From the NCBI GenBank assembly GCA_023150805.1, contig JAKLKF010000020.1:16973-80972 (forward strand): DNA of 64,000 nt. The letters are read 5' to 3'. The translations under genes and the position numbers were made by a program. The DNA is from Myxococcota bacterium (GTDB taxonomy: Bacteria > Myxococcota_A > UBA796 > UBA2385). The notes below the pieces were generated by a model. The model saw only the letters and a program-made list of their open reading frames with translations, was not told the DNA's origin and ran no database searches. Of this stretch, positions 29,150 to 37,955 are shown one piece after another. Position 1 is the first letter of the stretch. The number at the start of each line of letters is the position of its first letter.

Positions 29150-29803
29150 CTACTCGCCGCGCAGCACGACGCAGGCGGCCTGGCCCGGAGGGGGGGCCGT
29201 CCCGGCGACGGGGTCCGCGACCGCGCAGATCGCGGTCTGCTGGCCGCCGCTGAGCGCCAGGGCCCCGGCGACCACGCGGTTGCCGCAGGCCACCGGCGGC
29301 AGGGGCCAGGACCATTCATCACCCTGGCGCACGCCGACGCCCACCTGCTCGCCGGGCGGGCAGCTCACGCGCACCTGGATCCGGTCGCCGTCGCGGTAGG
29401 TCGCCGGGCGCTCGTGCACCTGCCCGTCGCGCTCGCGCGCCAGCTCCACCGCCAGCACGCCCCCCTTCCAGGCCACCTCGCCCGGCGGCAGGGGCCCGGG
29501 CGCCCGCAGCACCAGCACGGCGCCGGCCGCCAGGGCCAGCAGGGCGCCGCCGCCCACCGCCCACCAGCGCGCCGGCCCCCGCACGACCCCGCCCCGCGCG
29601 CCGCCGGCCGGCTCCACCTCCAGCGTCGGCAGGTCGGGCAGCGGCAGGTCGGGCAGCGGCCGGTCGTCCGCCGCGATCTCGTCGAGCAGGGTCCGGCACT
29701 CGGCGCAGGTCTCCAGGTGCCGCGCGACGCCGTCCCGATCGGCCGGGGGCAGCTCGCCCAGGTGGTAGCGCTCCAGGCGCAGGTGGCTGACCGGGTGGCT
29801 CAC
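29150..29803 (-). CDS. Membrane anti-sigma factor with zinc-finger motif
   Basis: The 217-residue protein begins with GTG 29803, which overlaps the sigma factor stop (GTGA) and is preceded by a GGGAGGGG stretch. Residues about 20-40 carry H-L-E-T-C-A-E-C, the H-x3-C-x2-C motif of zinc-binding anti-sigma domains. A Pro/Leu/Asp linker leads to one transmembrane helix (about 84-103, A-V-G-G-G-A-L-L-A-L-A-A-G-A-V-L-V-L), then a beta-rich extracytoplasmic domain containing Cys pairs. It most likely holds the adjacent ECF sigma factor at the membrane until an envelope signal arrives; the signal is unknown. Confidence 0.88.
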   Translation of the reverse strand: MSHPVSHLRLERYHLGELPPADRDGVARHLETCAECRTLLDEIAADDRPLPDLPLPDLPTLEVEPAGGARGGVVRGPARWWAVGGGALLALAAGAVLVLRAPGPLPPGEVAWKGGVLAVELARERDGQVHERPATYRDGDRIQVRVSCPPGEQVGVGVRQGDEWSWPLPPVACGNRVVAGALALSGGQQTAICAVADPVAGTAPPPGQAACVVLRGE

Positions 29804-30261
29804 GGCGCCCCTCCCACCAGCCCGGCGGCCGCCTGCCGCACCTGCTCCAGGCGCTTTCCGACCGTCTTCCTGGACAGTCCACAGAGGCTGGCGATCTCCT
29901 CCTGGCTCATGCGATCGAGGAAGGCGTAGACGGCGATCTCGGCCGTCTGCTCCGGCAGCGAGGCGCACAGCCGGCGGACCAGCTCGGCGTCGATCACCCG
30001 CTCGTCGACCGCCCCCTGCCGCGGCACCAGGGCGTCGCCGTGGCGCGACAGCAGCTCGGCGCGACGGCGCCCGTCGCGGATCACGTTCAGGCTCCGGCGC
30101 GTGGCCGCCTGGTACAGGTAGGGCAGGTCCACGTCGGTGCGCCCCTTGCGGAGCAGGTCCAGGAACAGCGCCTGCACGACGTCCTCCGCGTCAGCACGGC
30201 TGCCCAGCATGCGCTCGCACTTGCGCAGCAGGGCGGGGCCGTAGCGGTGGTAGAGCTCCAC
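29800..30261 (-). CDS. ECF RNA polymerase sigma factor
   Basis: The 153-residue product shows region 2 (L-Y-H-R-Y-G-P-A-L-L-R, A-E-D-V-V-Q-A-L-F, Y-L-Y-Q-A-A-T-R-R) and region 4 (L-P-E-Q-T-A-E-I-A, M-S-Q-E-E-I-A-S-L-C-G-L-S-R-K-T-V). It is short at the N-terminus: an in-frame stop lies about 36 bases upstream of GTG 30261, and no earlier start exists, so region 2.1 may be slightly truncated. The gene ends inside the anti-sigma start. The caspase/barrel gene and the Cys-rich secreted protein gene lie immediately upstream on the same strand and could be its targets or its operon partners. Confidence 0.88.
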   Translation of the reverse strand: MELYHRYGPALLRKCERMLGSRADAEDVVQALFLDLLRKGRTDVDLPYLYQAATRRSLNVIRDGRRRAELLSRHGDALVPRQGAVDERVIDAELVRRLCASLPEQTAEIAVYAFLDRMSQEEIASLCGLSRKTVGKRLEQVRQAAAGLVGGAP

Positions 30262-30294
30262 GCGGGTCCAGGGAGAGGGAGGGAGGCGGACCGA

Positions 30295-31410
30295 TCACAG
30301 GCAGGTGCCGTCGGCGACGGCGACTGTGACACACTCCGCGCCGAGGTCCACCAGGGGGCAGTCGGAGTCCGACTGGCAGGGGCGACCGTCGGGGTCGCAC
30401 ACCTTGACCAGGCCGGTGCCCTGGCAGGTGCCGCTCGCGCAGTCCTCGTCGGCCAGGCAGCCCTCGCCGGCCAGCCGGCTGCCCACCGTCCCGGTGCAGG
30501 TGTAGGGCCGCAGCAGGCCCTGGGCGGGCGCCAGGACGTCCAGCGGCAGGTGGCGCTCGCAGGCGCCCCCGTCGGCGCAGGGGTCCTGGTCACCGCACTC
30601 CGCGCACTGCGAGGCCTCGCAGATGCCGCTGCCGCACTCGGCGTCGGACACGCAGACCTCTCCCAGCGCCTTCGCTCCGGACTCCACGCAGTCCCGGTGG
30701 CCGTAGACCAGGTCGCTCCAGTCCAGGCCGCAGGCCAGCCCCGTGCCGCAGTCGGCGTCGTCGCCGCAGGCGGCGCAGGTCTGTGCCTCCAGGGTCGCGG
30801 TGCTGCCGGGGTAGGGGATCTGCTCGCAGTACCCGCCGCCGCAGGCATCGGCCGTGTCACACTCGACCCCCTCGGGCAGGTCGTGCAGCACCACCGGCTC
30901 CCCGCTGCACAGGCCGTCGTCGACCCCCAGCGCCCGCACCTGGGCGATCACGGCCCGGGCGTCGCCGCGCTTGACGATGCGGAAGCGGATCCCCTCGAAC
31001 CACACGGGCGTGCGCACCTTGTAGCTGGTGGCCGACCAGTCCTCGGCCGAGATGGGGCTCTGCCAGTCGACGACCCCGTCGTCCAGGAAGTCGAGCTGCA
31101 GCTCCAGCTCCGCGCCCAGGTCGGCGTCCGCCAGCAGCGAGAACTCGACGCAGGCCGCCTCGTCGGGGCCGGCGGGCGCGTACTGCGAGAGGGCGACGTA
31201 CTCGCCCCGCAGCTCGGCGCCGCTGTCCAGCTCGTGCCAGGTCGGCACCTGGATCACCTCGCCCGCCTCGACCACCCAGCCGCACAGCTCGTCGCCGCAC
31301 CACAGGTCGAAGCTGGCGTTGAGCAGCAGGTCGTTGGTGATGCAGGAGTCGGCGCCCCCCAGCACGGGGGCCGACAGCGCCAGGGCCAGCAGGATGTGAC
31401 GCTTGTCCAT
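30295..31410 (-). CDS. Secreted Cys-rich protein
   Basis: The 371-residue protein has a signal peptide (residues about 1-20). The N-terminal half (about 23-190) is a beta-sandwich-like domain beginning L-N-A-S-F-D-L-W-C-G-D and resembling carbohydrate-binding folds. The C-terminal half has repeated C-x(3-6)-D-C-x-x-G-x-C units (for example C-G-D-D-A-D-C-G-T-G-L-A-C and C-V-S-D-A-E-C-G-S-G-I-C), a disulfide-rich repeat frequent in exported myxobacterial proteins. ATG 31410 shares its A with the stop of the caspase gene (TGATG), so the two are coupled. The ligand is unknown. Confidence 0.88.
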   Translation of the reverse strand: MDKRHILLALALSAPVLGGADSCITNDLLLNASFDLWCGDELCGWVVEAGEVIQVPTWHELDSGAELRGEYVALSQYAPAGPDEAACVEFSLLADADLGAELELQLDFLDDGVVDWQSPISAEDWSATSYKVRTPVWFEGIRFRIVKRGDARAVIAQVRALGVDDGLCSGEPVVLHDLPEGVECDTADACGGGYCEQIPYPGSTATLEAQTCAACGDDADCGTGLACGLDWSDLVYGHRDCVESGAKALGEVCVSDAECGSGICEASQCAECGDQDPCADGGACERHLPLDVLAPAQGLLRPYTCTGTVGSRLAGEGCLADEDCASGTCQGTGLVKVCDPDGRPCQSDSDCPLVDLGAECVTVAVADGTCL

Positions 31411-33119
31411 CAGAAGCCTCCGCGGATGCCGAGCTGGTGGACGATCCCGCCCGAGTCGTGGCGGTCCCCCAGCAGGTTGTGGATGATCGGGGCGTAGACC
31501 AGCTCGCTCTGCCAGAACAGGCCGAAGCCGCGGAAGTCGCCGAACCGGGGCATGAACTGCAGGCCCAGGCCGCCGGCCACGACCGGGCCGAACTGCTTCT
31601 GCACCTCCGTCTCCTCCTGGGTGGTGAAGCGGGTCGTCCCCCAGCCCAGGCCCCCGCCCGCCTGCGCGTAGGGCACCAGCCACTCCTGGACCAGCGGGAG
31701 CTGCAGCCGACCGTACACCCCCGAGCGCCAGCCGCTCCACCGGAAGGTGTACTCGTCGTCCTCCTGGTCGCCGGCCACGCCGTAGACCTCGCGGGCCCGG
31801 CGGTCGTTGTCCAGCGAGCCCAGGCCCCCGACCACGGTGAGGTGGCGGGTGACGCCGAAGGCCAGGCCCAGGGTGTAGACGGTGTCGACGTCGCCGGCGT
31901 CCTCGGCCTCCCCGAAGCCGAAGTCGACCAGGCGCTGCTGGTAGGGGTCGTCGTGGGTGTTGTTGGCGCCGACGCTGTGCTCCATGAAGAAGGTCTCGAC
32001 CCGGGCGGCGGGCCCGCCCTCGCCGCGGGTGGCGACCTGCTCGACCTTCACCCGGCTGCACCCGACGGTCGGCAGCTCGGACACCCCCGTGGACAGTCGC
32101 ACGGTGCACGACTCGGCCTTGTCGCCCTGGCGGACCAGGGCCTCGTACTCGCCGGGCACCAGGGCCAGCTCGAAGGGCCGGCCGGCGGCCTTGTGGATCT
32201 CGGCCACCACGCGCTCCTGGGGCTGCCGCACGACCAGCACCTCGGCCTGCAGCTCGGTCGGCAGGCGCAGGCGGGCGGTGGCGGCCTGGGGCCGGGTGAG
32301 CACCAGGGCGCCCTGGCCGCGAAGGTCTGTCTCCAATGTGACATGCTGGGCGCCGACCTGGGTGGCGGCGGTGGTGACCAGGGTGCGATGGTAGGCGTAG
32401 GCGTAGGCCTCGTCCAGGGTGATGGCGCCGTCACTGTCCTCGTCGGCGGCGCCCCGCAGGCCGGCCTGGAGGTGGTGGCTGAACACGCCGGCTCCCAGGC
32501 TCTCGGACTCCTGGGACAGCTCGGTGTCGCTGCTGCTGGCGATGACGGCGAAGCCCTCGGTGGACAGTCCCGCCACGCTGCTGGTGGAGAAGTCGGCGGC
32601 AGGGGCCACGCCCTTGGCCTCGGTCACGGCACCGGACTGGCAGGCGTCCAGCACGGCCAGGGTGACCGTGGCGTCCAGCCCCTCCAGGCGACTGCGCAGG
32701 TCGGAGAGCGGCACCACCTCGTCGCCCAGGTCCAGGCCCTGGGCCCGGGCGTGGCCCGAGTAGTAGAAGACGAAGGTGGTGCGCCGGCCGGCGTCGGCCT
32801 CGGCGGCCAGCACCTCGCCGAAGCCGTCGAGGGCGTGCAGCAGCGCCTCGGCGTCGGGGTTGGCCAGGGTCACCAGGTGGGCGGCGTCCAGGCCGCCGGC
32901 GTGGGTCAGCACCTCGGCCATCGCGGCGGCGTCCTGGTCGGCGAAGCGCAGGGCGCGCTGGCCGGGGCCGGGGCGGTTGGAGCCCACGACCAGGGCGTAG
33001 GTGGCGCCCGGGCTGGGGGCGTCGACAGCGGCCGCAGCAGCCTCGGCGGCGGCGGCGGGTGGGGAGAGGGCCAGCAGGGCCAGCGAGGCGGGCGGCAGCA
33101 GCCTGGGCGTGGGGGGCAT
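31410..33119 (-). CDS. Exported caspase-like (C14) protein with EF-hand and C-terminal outer-membrane-type beta-barrel
   Basis: The 569-residue protein has a signal peptide (about 1-25). A caspase p20-like domain spans 38-250, with catalytic His123 (Y-Y-S-G-H-A) and Cys160 (L-D-A-C-Q-S-G). Within it, D226-E-D228-S-D230-G to E237 is a canonical EF-hand calcium loop. A PEGA-like beta domain is at about 265-340. The last 220 residues consist of alternating strands ending in G-I-R-G-G-F with a terminal Phe, typical of an outer-membrane beta-barrel. ATG 33119 has GAGGAG seven bases upstream. Caspase homologues in bacteria cleave after Arg/Lys (orthocaspases) in the family; the substrate here is unknown. 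Cytoplasmic placement is unlikely given the signal peptide. Confidence 0.9.
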   Translation of the reverse strand: MPPTPRLLPPASLALLALSPPAAAAEAAAAAVDAPSPGATYALVVGSNRPGPGQRALRFADQDAAAMAEVLTHAGGLDAAHLVTLANPDAEALLHALDGFGEVLAAEADAGRRTTFVFYYSGHARAQGLDLGDEVVPLSDLRSRLEGLDATVTLAVLDACQSGAVTEAKGVAPAADFSTSSVAGLSTEGFAVIASSSDTELSQESESLGAGVFSHHLQAGLRGAADEDSDGAITLDEAYAYAYHRTLVTTAATQVGAQHVTLETDLRGQGALVLTRPQAATARLRLPTELQAEVLVVRQPQERVVAEIHKAAGRPFELALVPGEYEALVRQGDKAESCTVRLSTGVSELPTVGCSRVKVEQVATRGEGGPAARVETFFMEHSVGANNTHDDPYQQRLVDFGFGEAEDAGDVDTVYTLGLAFGVTRHLTVVGGLGSLDNDRRAREVYGVAGDQEDDEYTFRWSGWRSGVYGRLQLPLVQEWLVPYAQAGGGLGWGTTRFTTQEETEVQKQFGPVVAGGLGLQFMPRFGDFRGFGLFWQSELVYAPIIHNLLGDRHDSGGIVHQLGIRGGF

Positions 33120-33229
33120 CGGGGTCTCCTCGGCGGGGTCTCGCCAGGTACACACCCCAGGCACGAGAACGGGGAAGGGGGGAGCGAGGGACTCTCACCC
33201 GCCCGGGACGGCGCGGCGCGCGGCCGCGC

Positions 33230-35116
33230 TCAGCCCCCCCAGGGCGCGCGCAGGTGGTGGGCCCGCGGGTCGTCGGCGGGGATGTGCGGGCGGGGCCCGG
33301 GCGAGAGCGGCACCGAGACGAGGTCGGGGGCGGGGGGGGTGTCCTGGCAGGGCGAGGGCGCGCCCCAGGGCGCGTAGATGACGGTGCGCGCGTCCTGGTA
33401 GACCGGCGAGCCCAACAGCCGCTGCAGGGCCCGGTCGCGGCGGGGGTGGTCCGCCAGCTCGTCGCGGCGCAGCACGACGTAGGTGACCCCCAGCGCGCGG
33501 ATGCGCTCGCCTGCGGCCTGCGTCGGCCGGTCCAGCGGGCCCCGGGCCTCGACCCCGTGGCTGGTCAGGTGCACCAGCCGGGCCAGCCAGCCGTTGTGCT
33601 CCAGCAGCGCCAGGGTCTGGGCCGGGACCAGGCTGTCGTTGCGCTCGGCCATGCCGCCCAGCAGGGGGCGGCCGTGTGCGGACTGCCAGGCCAGCCCGCG
33701 CTGGCTGCCGCCCCACGGCAGCTCCAGCACGGCGCCCTGGGGGCCGGTCGCCAGGCAGCGGTGCCCCGCGGGGGGGGTGGGATCCCAGGTGGGCAGGGGC
33801 AGCAGGCGGTCGGCGCGCCCCTGCGCCAGCCAGGCGCCGACCAGGGCGACGGCGAGCAGGCGGCCGGGCAGGGGGCCCCAGGCGCGGGCGCGGGCGAGCA
33901 GCAGGGCCAGGGCGACGGCGGCGGGCACGCTGGCGACCAGCAGCGCGCGCCCGGGCCACCACAGGCGGCGGGCGAAGGGCAGCAGCTCCAGCAGGGCCAT
34001 GCTCGGCAGGCCCGGCAGGCCCAGGGGGCCGACGGCCAGGGTGGGGCCGACGGCCAGCAGGCCGACGGGCAGCAGCATCGCGAGCAGGGCCCGGCGCGGC
34101 CCGCGGCCGGCGACGGCCAGGCCGGCCAGCAGGGCCAGCAGCAGCGGCAGCGGGGTGGGGTGGGCCGCGGGCGCGAAGACGACCCCGCCGCGGGGGTGGT
34201 TGGCCAGGAAGCCGACCGCGCCCAGCAGCGGCTGCCAGGTCCAGAGGTCGACGGCCTGCCCCTCGGCGGTGCGCAGGGGCTGGGCGGCCAGGCTCCAGGC
34301 GCCGGTGTCGAGCAGGCCGGGGACCTCGCCGGCGCCCACGCCCAGGACCAGGGGCACGACGGCGGGGGCCACCGCCAGCAGGGCGACGGCGGCGGCCAGG
34401 GCGTGGCGGAGCAGGACGGCGCGGCGCTGCCCGGGGGGCGCGGCGGCCACCGCGGCCAGGCCGGCGCCCAGCGCCAGGATGCCGGCGAAGAAGCCGTGGA
34501 ACCAGTACTGGTAGCCGGTGAGCGCCAGCAGCAGGCCGGCGGCCAGGGGCGCCCCCAGGCCGGGCCGGCGGGCCGTGCACCACAGGGCCTCGACCAGCAG
34601 GATCGGGAAGAGCAGGATCGCCTGGGTGGGCCGCCCCTCGCCCAGCTCCAGCAGGGCCAGCGGCGAGAAGGCGAGCAGCGGGGCCACCACCTCGACCGCC
34701 AGCGGCGCCGAGGTCACGCGGCGCAGCAGCCGCCGGGCGGCCAGCCAGGTCGCCAGCAGGCCCAGGACCCACAGCAGGTTGGCGCCGAGCACCGGGCCGA
34801 GGACGCGGCGCAGCGGGACGGCCAGCAGCGCGTCGAGCAGGTTGCTGCCGGTGTGCAGGTGCAGGTCCTTGCCCCAGGGCCAGAACATCCGGTCGGTGTG
34901 GTGCAGCGGCAGGTCGCGGGCCAGCGCGTCGTCGACCATGTCGTAGAACCAGGCCGTGCCGTGCGCGTCGACCAGGTCGGCCCCCAAGAGCTGCCGCGAG
35001 AGCAGGGGCAGGGTGGGACCCACGGCGGCGGCAACCACGACCAGGGCCAGGGCCAGGCCGAGCAGGCGGTCGGTGCGGCGGGGGCGCGGGGGCGAGCGCA
35101 GCGGAGGCGGGGACAT
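33230..35116 (-). CDS. Polytopic membrane protein, possibly GT-C-type glycosyltransferase
   Basis: The 628-residue protein has roughly 11-13 hydrophobic helices in its first 440 residues and a soluble C-terminal domain of about 180 residues. An acidic D-L-V-D-A-H-G-T motif in the first outer loop (about residues 47-54) and W-P-W-G-K-D near 78 fit the first-loop Asp of GT-C enzymes such as ArnT or PMT-like proteins, but no family is certain. The soluble tail includes G-V-T-Y-V-V-L-R, often seen in DUF6311/YfhO-like membrane proteins. ATG 35116 lies eight bases after a TACCCT hexamer with no Shine-Dalgarno. Confidence 0.85.
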   Translation of the reverse strand: MSPPPLRSPPRPRRTDRLLGLALALVVVAAAVGPTLPLLSRQLLGADLVDAHGTAWFYDMVDDALARDLPLHHTDRMFWPWGKDLHLHTGSNLLDALLAVPLRRVLGPVLGANLLWVLGLLATWLAARRLLRRVTSAPLAVEVVAPLLAFSPLALLELGEGRPTQAILLFPILLVEALWCTARRPGLGAPLAAGLLLALTGYQYWFHGFFAGILALGAGLAAVAAAPPGQRRAVLLRHALAAAVALLAVAPAVVPLVLGVGAGEVPGLLDTGAWSLAAQPLRTAEGQAVDLWTWQPLLGAVGFLANHPRGGVVFAPAAHPTPLPLLLALLAGLAVAGRGPRRALLAMLLPVGLLAVGPTLAVGPLGLPGLPSMALLELLPFARRLWWPGRALLVASVPAAVALALLLARARAWGPLPGRLLAVALVGAWLAQGRADRLLPLPTWDPTPPAGHRCLATGPQGAVLELPWGGSQRGLAWQSAHGRPLLGGMAERNDSLVPAQTLALLEHNGWLARLVHLTSHGVEARGPLDRPTQAAGERIRALGVTYVVLRRDELADHPRRDRALQRLLGSPVYQDARTVIYAPWGAPSPCQDTPPAPDLVSVPLSPGPRPHIPADDPRAHHLRAPWGG

Positions 35117-35124
35117 CGGCGGGC

Positions 35125-35130
35125 AGGGTA
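35125..35130 (-). promoter_or_regulatory. TACCCT -10 candidate, near-leaderless
   Basis: On the minus strand TACCCT ends eight bases before the ATG at 35116, and no ribosome site is seen between. Confidence 0.35.
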
Positions 35131-35205
35131 GCGCGTCCGGTCCCCGCTTCCCCGCGCCGGCCGAAGGGATTAGGTGCGCGCCCCCTCCTGCCCGGGACGG
35201 CCCCC

Positions 35206-37059
35206 ATGAAGCCCAACCACTACCGCAGCCACACCTGCGGGGCCCTGCGCGAGTCCGACGTCGGCGCCACCGTGCGCCTCTCCGGCTGGGTGGCCCGCCA
35301 GCGCAACCTCGGCGCCATCCTGTTCTTCGACCTGCGCGACAAGTGGGGCCGCACCCAGTGCGTCGTGCCCGAGGGCAGCCCGCTCTACGCGCAGATGGCC
35401 GAGATCAAGCGCGAGAGCACGGTGCGCGTGGTCGGCAGGGTCGCCCTGCGCGAGAACCCCAACGCCGAGCTGCCGACCGGGCAGGTCGAGGTGCTGGTCG
35501 ACCAGGTGGAGCTGCTGGGCGCCTGCGAGAACCTGCCCTTCCAGGTGGTGGACGACCCCAACACCAGCGAGGCGACCCGCCTGAAGTACCGCTACCTGGA
35601 CCTGCGCCGGGACAAGATGCAGCGGGCGCTCAAGCTGCGGGCCGACGTGATCTTCAGCCTGCGCCGCCGCATGGTGGAGCAGGGCTTCACCGAGTACCAG
35701 ACGCCCATCCTGACGGCCTCCTCGCCCGAGGGGGCGCGCGACTACCTCGTGCCCAGCCGGCGCTACCCGGGCCAGTTCTACGCCCTGCCGCAGGCGCCGC
35801 AGATCTTCAAGCAGCTCCTGATGGTCGGCGGCCAGGAGCGCTACTTCCAGATCGCCCCCTGCTTCCGGGACGAGGACGCCCGCGCCGACCGCTCGCCCGG
35901 CGAGTTCTACCAGCTCGACATGGAGATGAGCTTCGTCGAGCAGGACGACGTCTTCGCCGCCATCGAGCCCGTGCTCGAGGGCGTCTTCCGCGAGTTCTCG
36001 GACTGGAAGGTCACCCCCGCGCCCTTCCCGCGCATCGCCTACCGCGACGCGATGCTGCGCTACGGCAGCGACAAGCCCGACCTGCGCAACCCGCTGCAGA
36101 TCGCCGACGTGACCGCGCAGTTCGTGGGCTCGGGCTTCGGCGTCTTCGAGGGGCTCATCGCCAATGGCGCGGTCGTGCGCGCCGTGCCGGTCCCCGGCAG
36201 CTTCGACCGGTCGCGCCGCTTCTGGACCGACCTGGAGGACTTCGTCAAGGGCGCGGGCGCCGGCGGCATGGCCTGGCTGGCGCTGCCGCCGCCGGGCGAG
36301 GACAAGGCCAAGGGCAGCGTCGCCCGCTTCTTCGAGGGCGAGCGCCTGGCCGCGCTGAAGGCCGCCCTGGGCCTGGCCGAGGGCGACGGCGCCTGCTTCC
36401 TGTGCGGGCCCGAGGAGAAGACGGCCAAGCAGGCGGGCCTGCTGCGCGACCAGGTCGGCCGCCAGCTCGGGCTGCTGGCCGAGGGCGAGTACCGCTTCTG
36501 CTGGATCGTCGACTACCCCTTCTTCGAGCGCAACGAGGACACGGGCCAGGTCGAGTTCAGCCACAACCCTTTCTCCATGCCCCAGGGCGGGCTGCAGGCG
36601 CTCGACGAGAAGGACCCGCTGGACATCCTGGCCTACCAGTACGACATCGTGGTCAACGGCGTCGAGCTGTCCAGCGGCGCCATCCGCAACCACCGCCCCG
36701 ACGTGATGAAGCGGGCCTTCGAGATCGCCGGCTACAGCGCCGAGGACGTCGAGCAGCGCTTCTCCGGCCTGTGGAACGCGTTCCACTTCGGCCCGCCGCC
36801 CCACGGCGGCCTGGCGCCGGGCGTGGACCGGATGGTGATGCTGCTGGCCAACGAGAAGGACATCCGCGAGATCATCGCCTTCCCGATGAACCAGCAGGCC
36901 CAGGACCTGATGATGGGCGCGCCGGCCACCGTGCGGCCGCAGCAGCTCCAGGAGCTGCACCTGGCCGTGGTGTGGCCCAAGGGCATGGGCCCGGCGACTG
37001 CCCCGATGGCCGAGGCGGCGACGTCGGAGGACGGGCTGGACGCGGAGGAGGGACGCTGA
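35206..37059 (+). CDS. aspS: Aspartyl-tRNA synthetase
   Basis: The 617-residue class II synthetase charges tRNA-Asp. The N-terminal OB fold reads L-S-G-W-V-A-R-Q-R-N-L-G; class II motif 2 is F-R-D-E-D-A-R-A-D-R-S-P, with Q-L-D-M-E-M-S-F after it; the bacterial insertion domain lies at about 285-420; motif 3 is G-G-L-A-P-G-V-D-R near 543. The length is usual for bacterial AspRS. The anticodon-domain residue after R-N is Leu, as in the discriminating E. coli enzyme, where non-discriminating bacterial enzymes have His; this suggests Asp-specific charging (inference from memory). ATG 35206 is at the conserved N-terminus. Confidence 0.97.
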   Translation: MKPNHYRSHTCGALRESDVGATVRLSGWVARQRNLGAILFFDLRDKWGRTQCVVPEGSPLYAQMAEIKRESTVRVVGRVALRENPNAELPTGQVEVLVDQVELLGACENLPFQVVDDPNTSEATRLKYRYLDLRRDKMQRALKLRADVIFSLRRRMVEQGFTEYQTPILTASSPEGARDYLVPSRRYPGQFYALPQAPQIFKQLLMVGGQERYFQIAPCFRDEDARADRSPGEFYQLDMEMSFVEQDDVFAAIEPVLEGVFREFSDWKVTPAPFPRIAYRDAMLRYGSDKPDLRNPLQIADVTAQFVGSGFGVFEGLIANGAVVRAVPVPGSFDRSRRFWTDLEDFVKGAGAGGMAWLALPPPGEDKAKGSVARFFEGERLAALKAALGLAEGDGACFLCGPEEKTAKQAGLLRDQVGRQLGLLAEGEYRFCWIVDYPFFERNEDTGQVEFSHNPFSMPQGGLQALDEKDPLDILAYQYDIVVNGVELSSGAIRNHRPDVMKRAFEIAGYSAEDVEQRFSGLWNAFHFGPPPHGGLAPGVDRMVMLLANEKDIREIIAFPMNQQAQDLMMGAPATVRPQQLQELHLAVVWPKGMGPATAPMAEAATSEDGLDAEEGR

Positions 37060-37090
37060 CCCTGGGCGGCGACGGATTGTTGCCAGCCAG

Positions 37091-37103
37091 GTGATTATCA
37101 CCG
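37091..37103. promoter_or_regulatory. 13-bp dyad GGTGATTATCACC
   Basis: A perfect 6+1+6 palindrome, unusually A/T-rich for this genome, stands 15 bases before the TAGGCT hexamer at 37118 and would cover the -35 region. It could be an operator controlling the dioxygenase gene. Confidence 0.4.
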
Positions 37104-37117
37104 CCGGCGGCGGGCTT

Positions 37118-37123
37118 AGGCTG
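37118..37123 (+). promoter_or_regulatory. TAGGCT -10 candidate
   Basis: TAGGCT ends 19 bases before the ATG at 37143, with GGAGG between. The same hexamer precedes other genes here (43282, 52960). Confidence 0.4.
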
Positions 37124-37142
37124 CTTGCACCCTGGAGGTGCG

Positions 37143-37940
<798 letters not shown>

Positions 37941-37955
37941 AGGGCGCGGGCCGCC

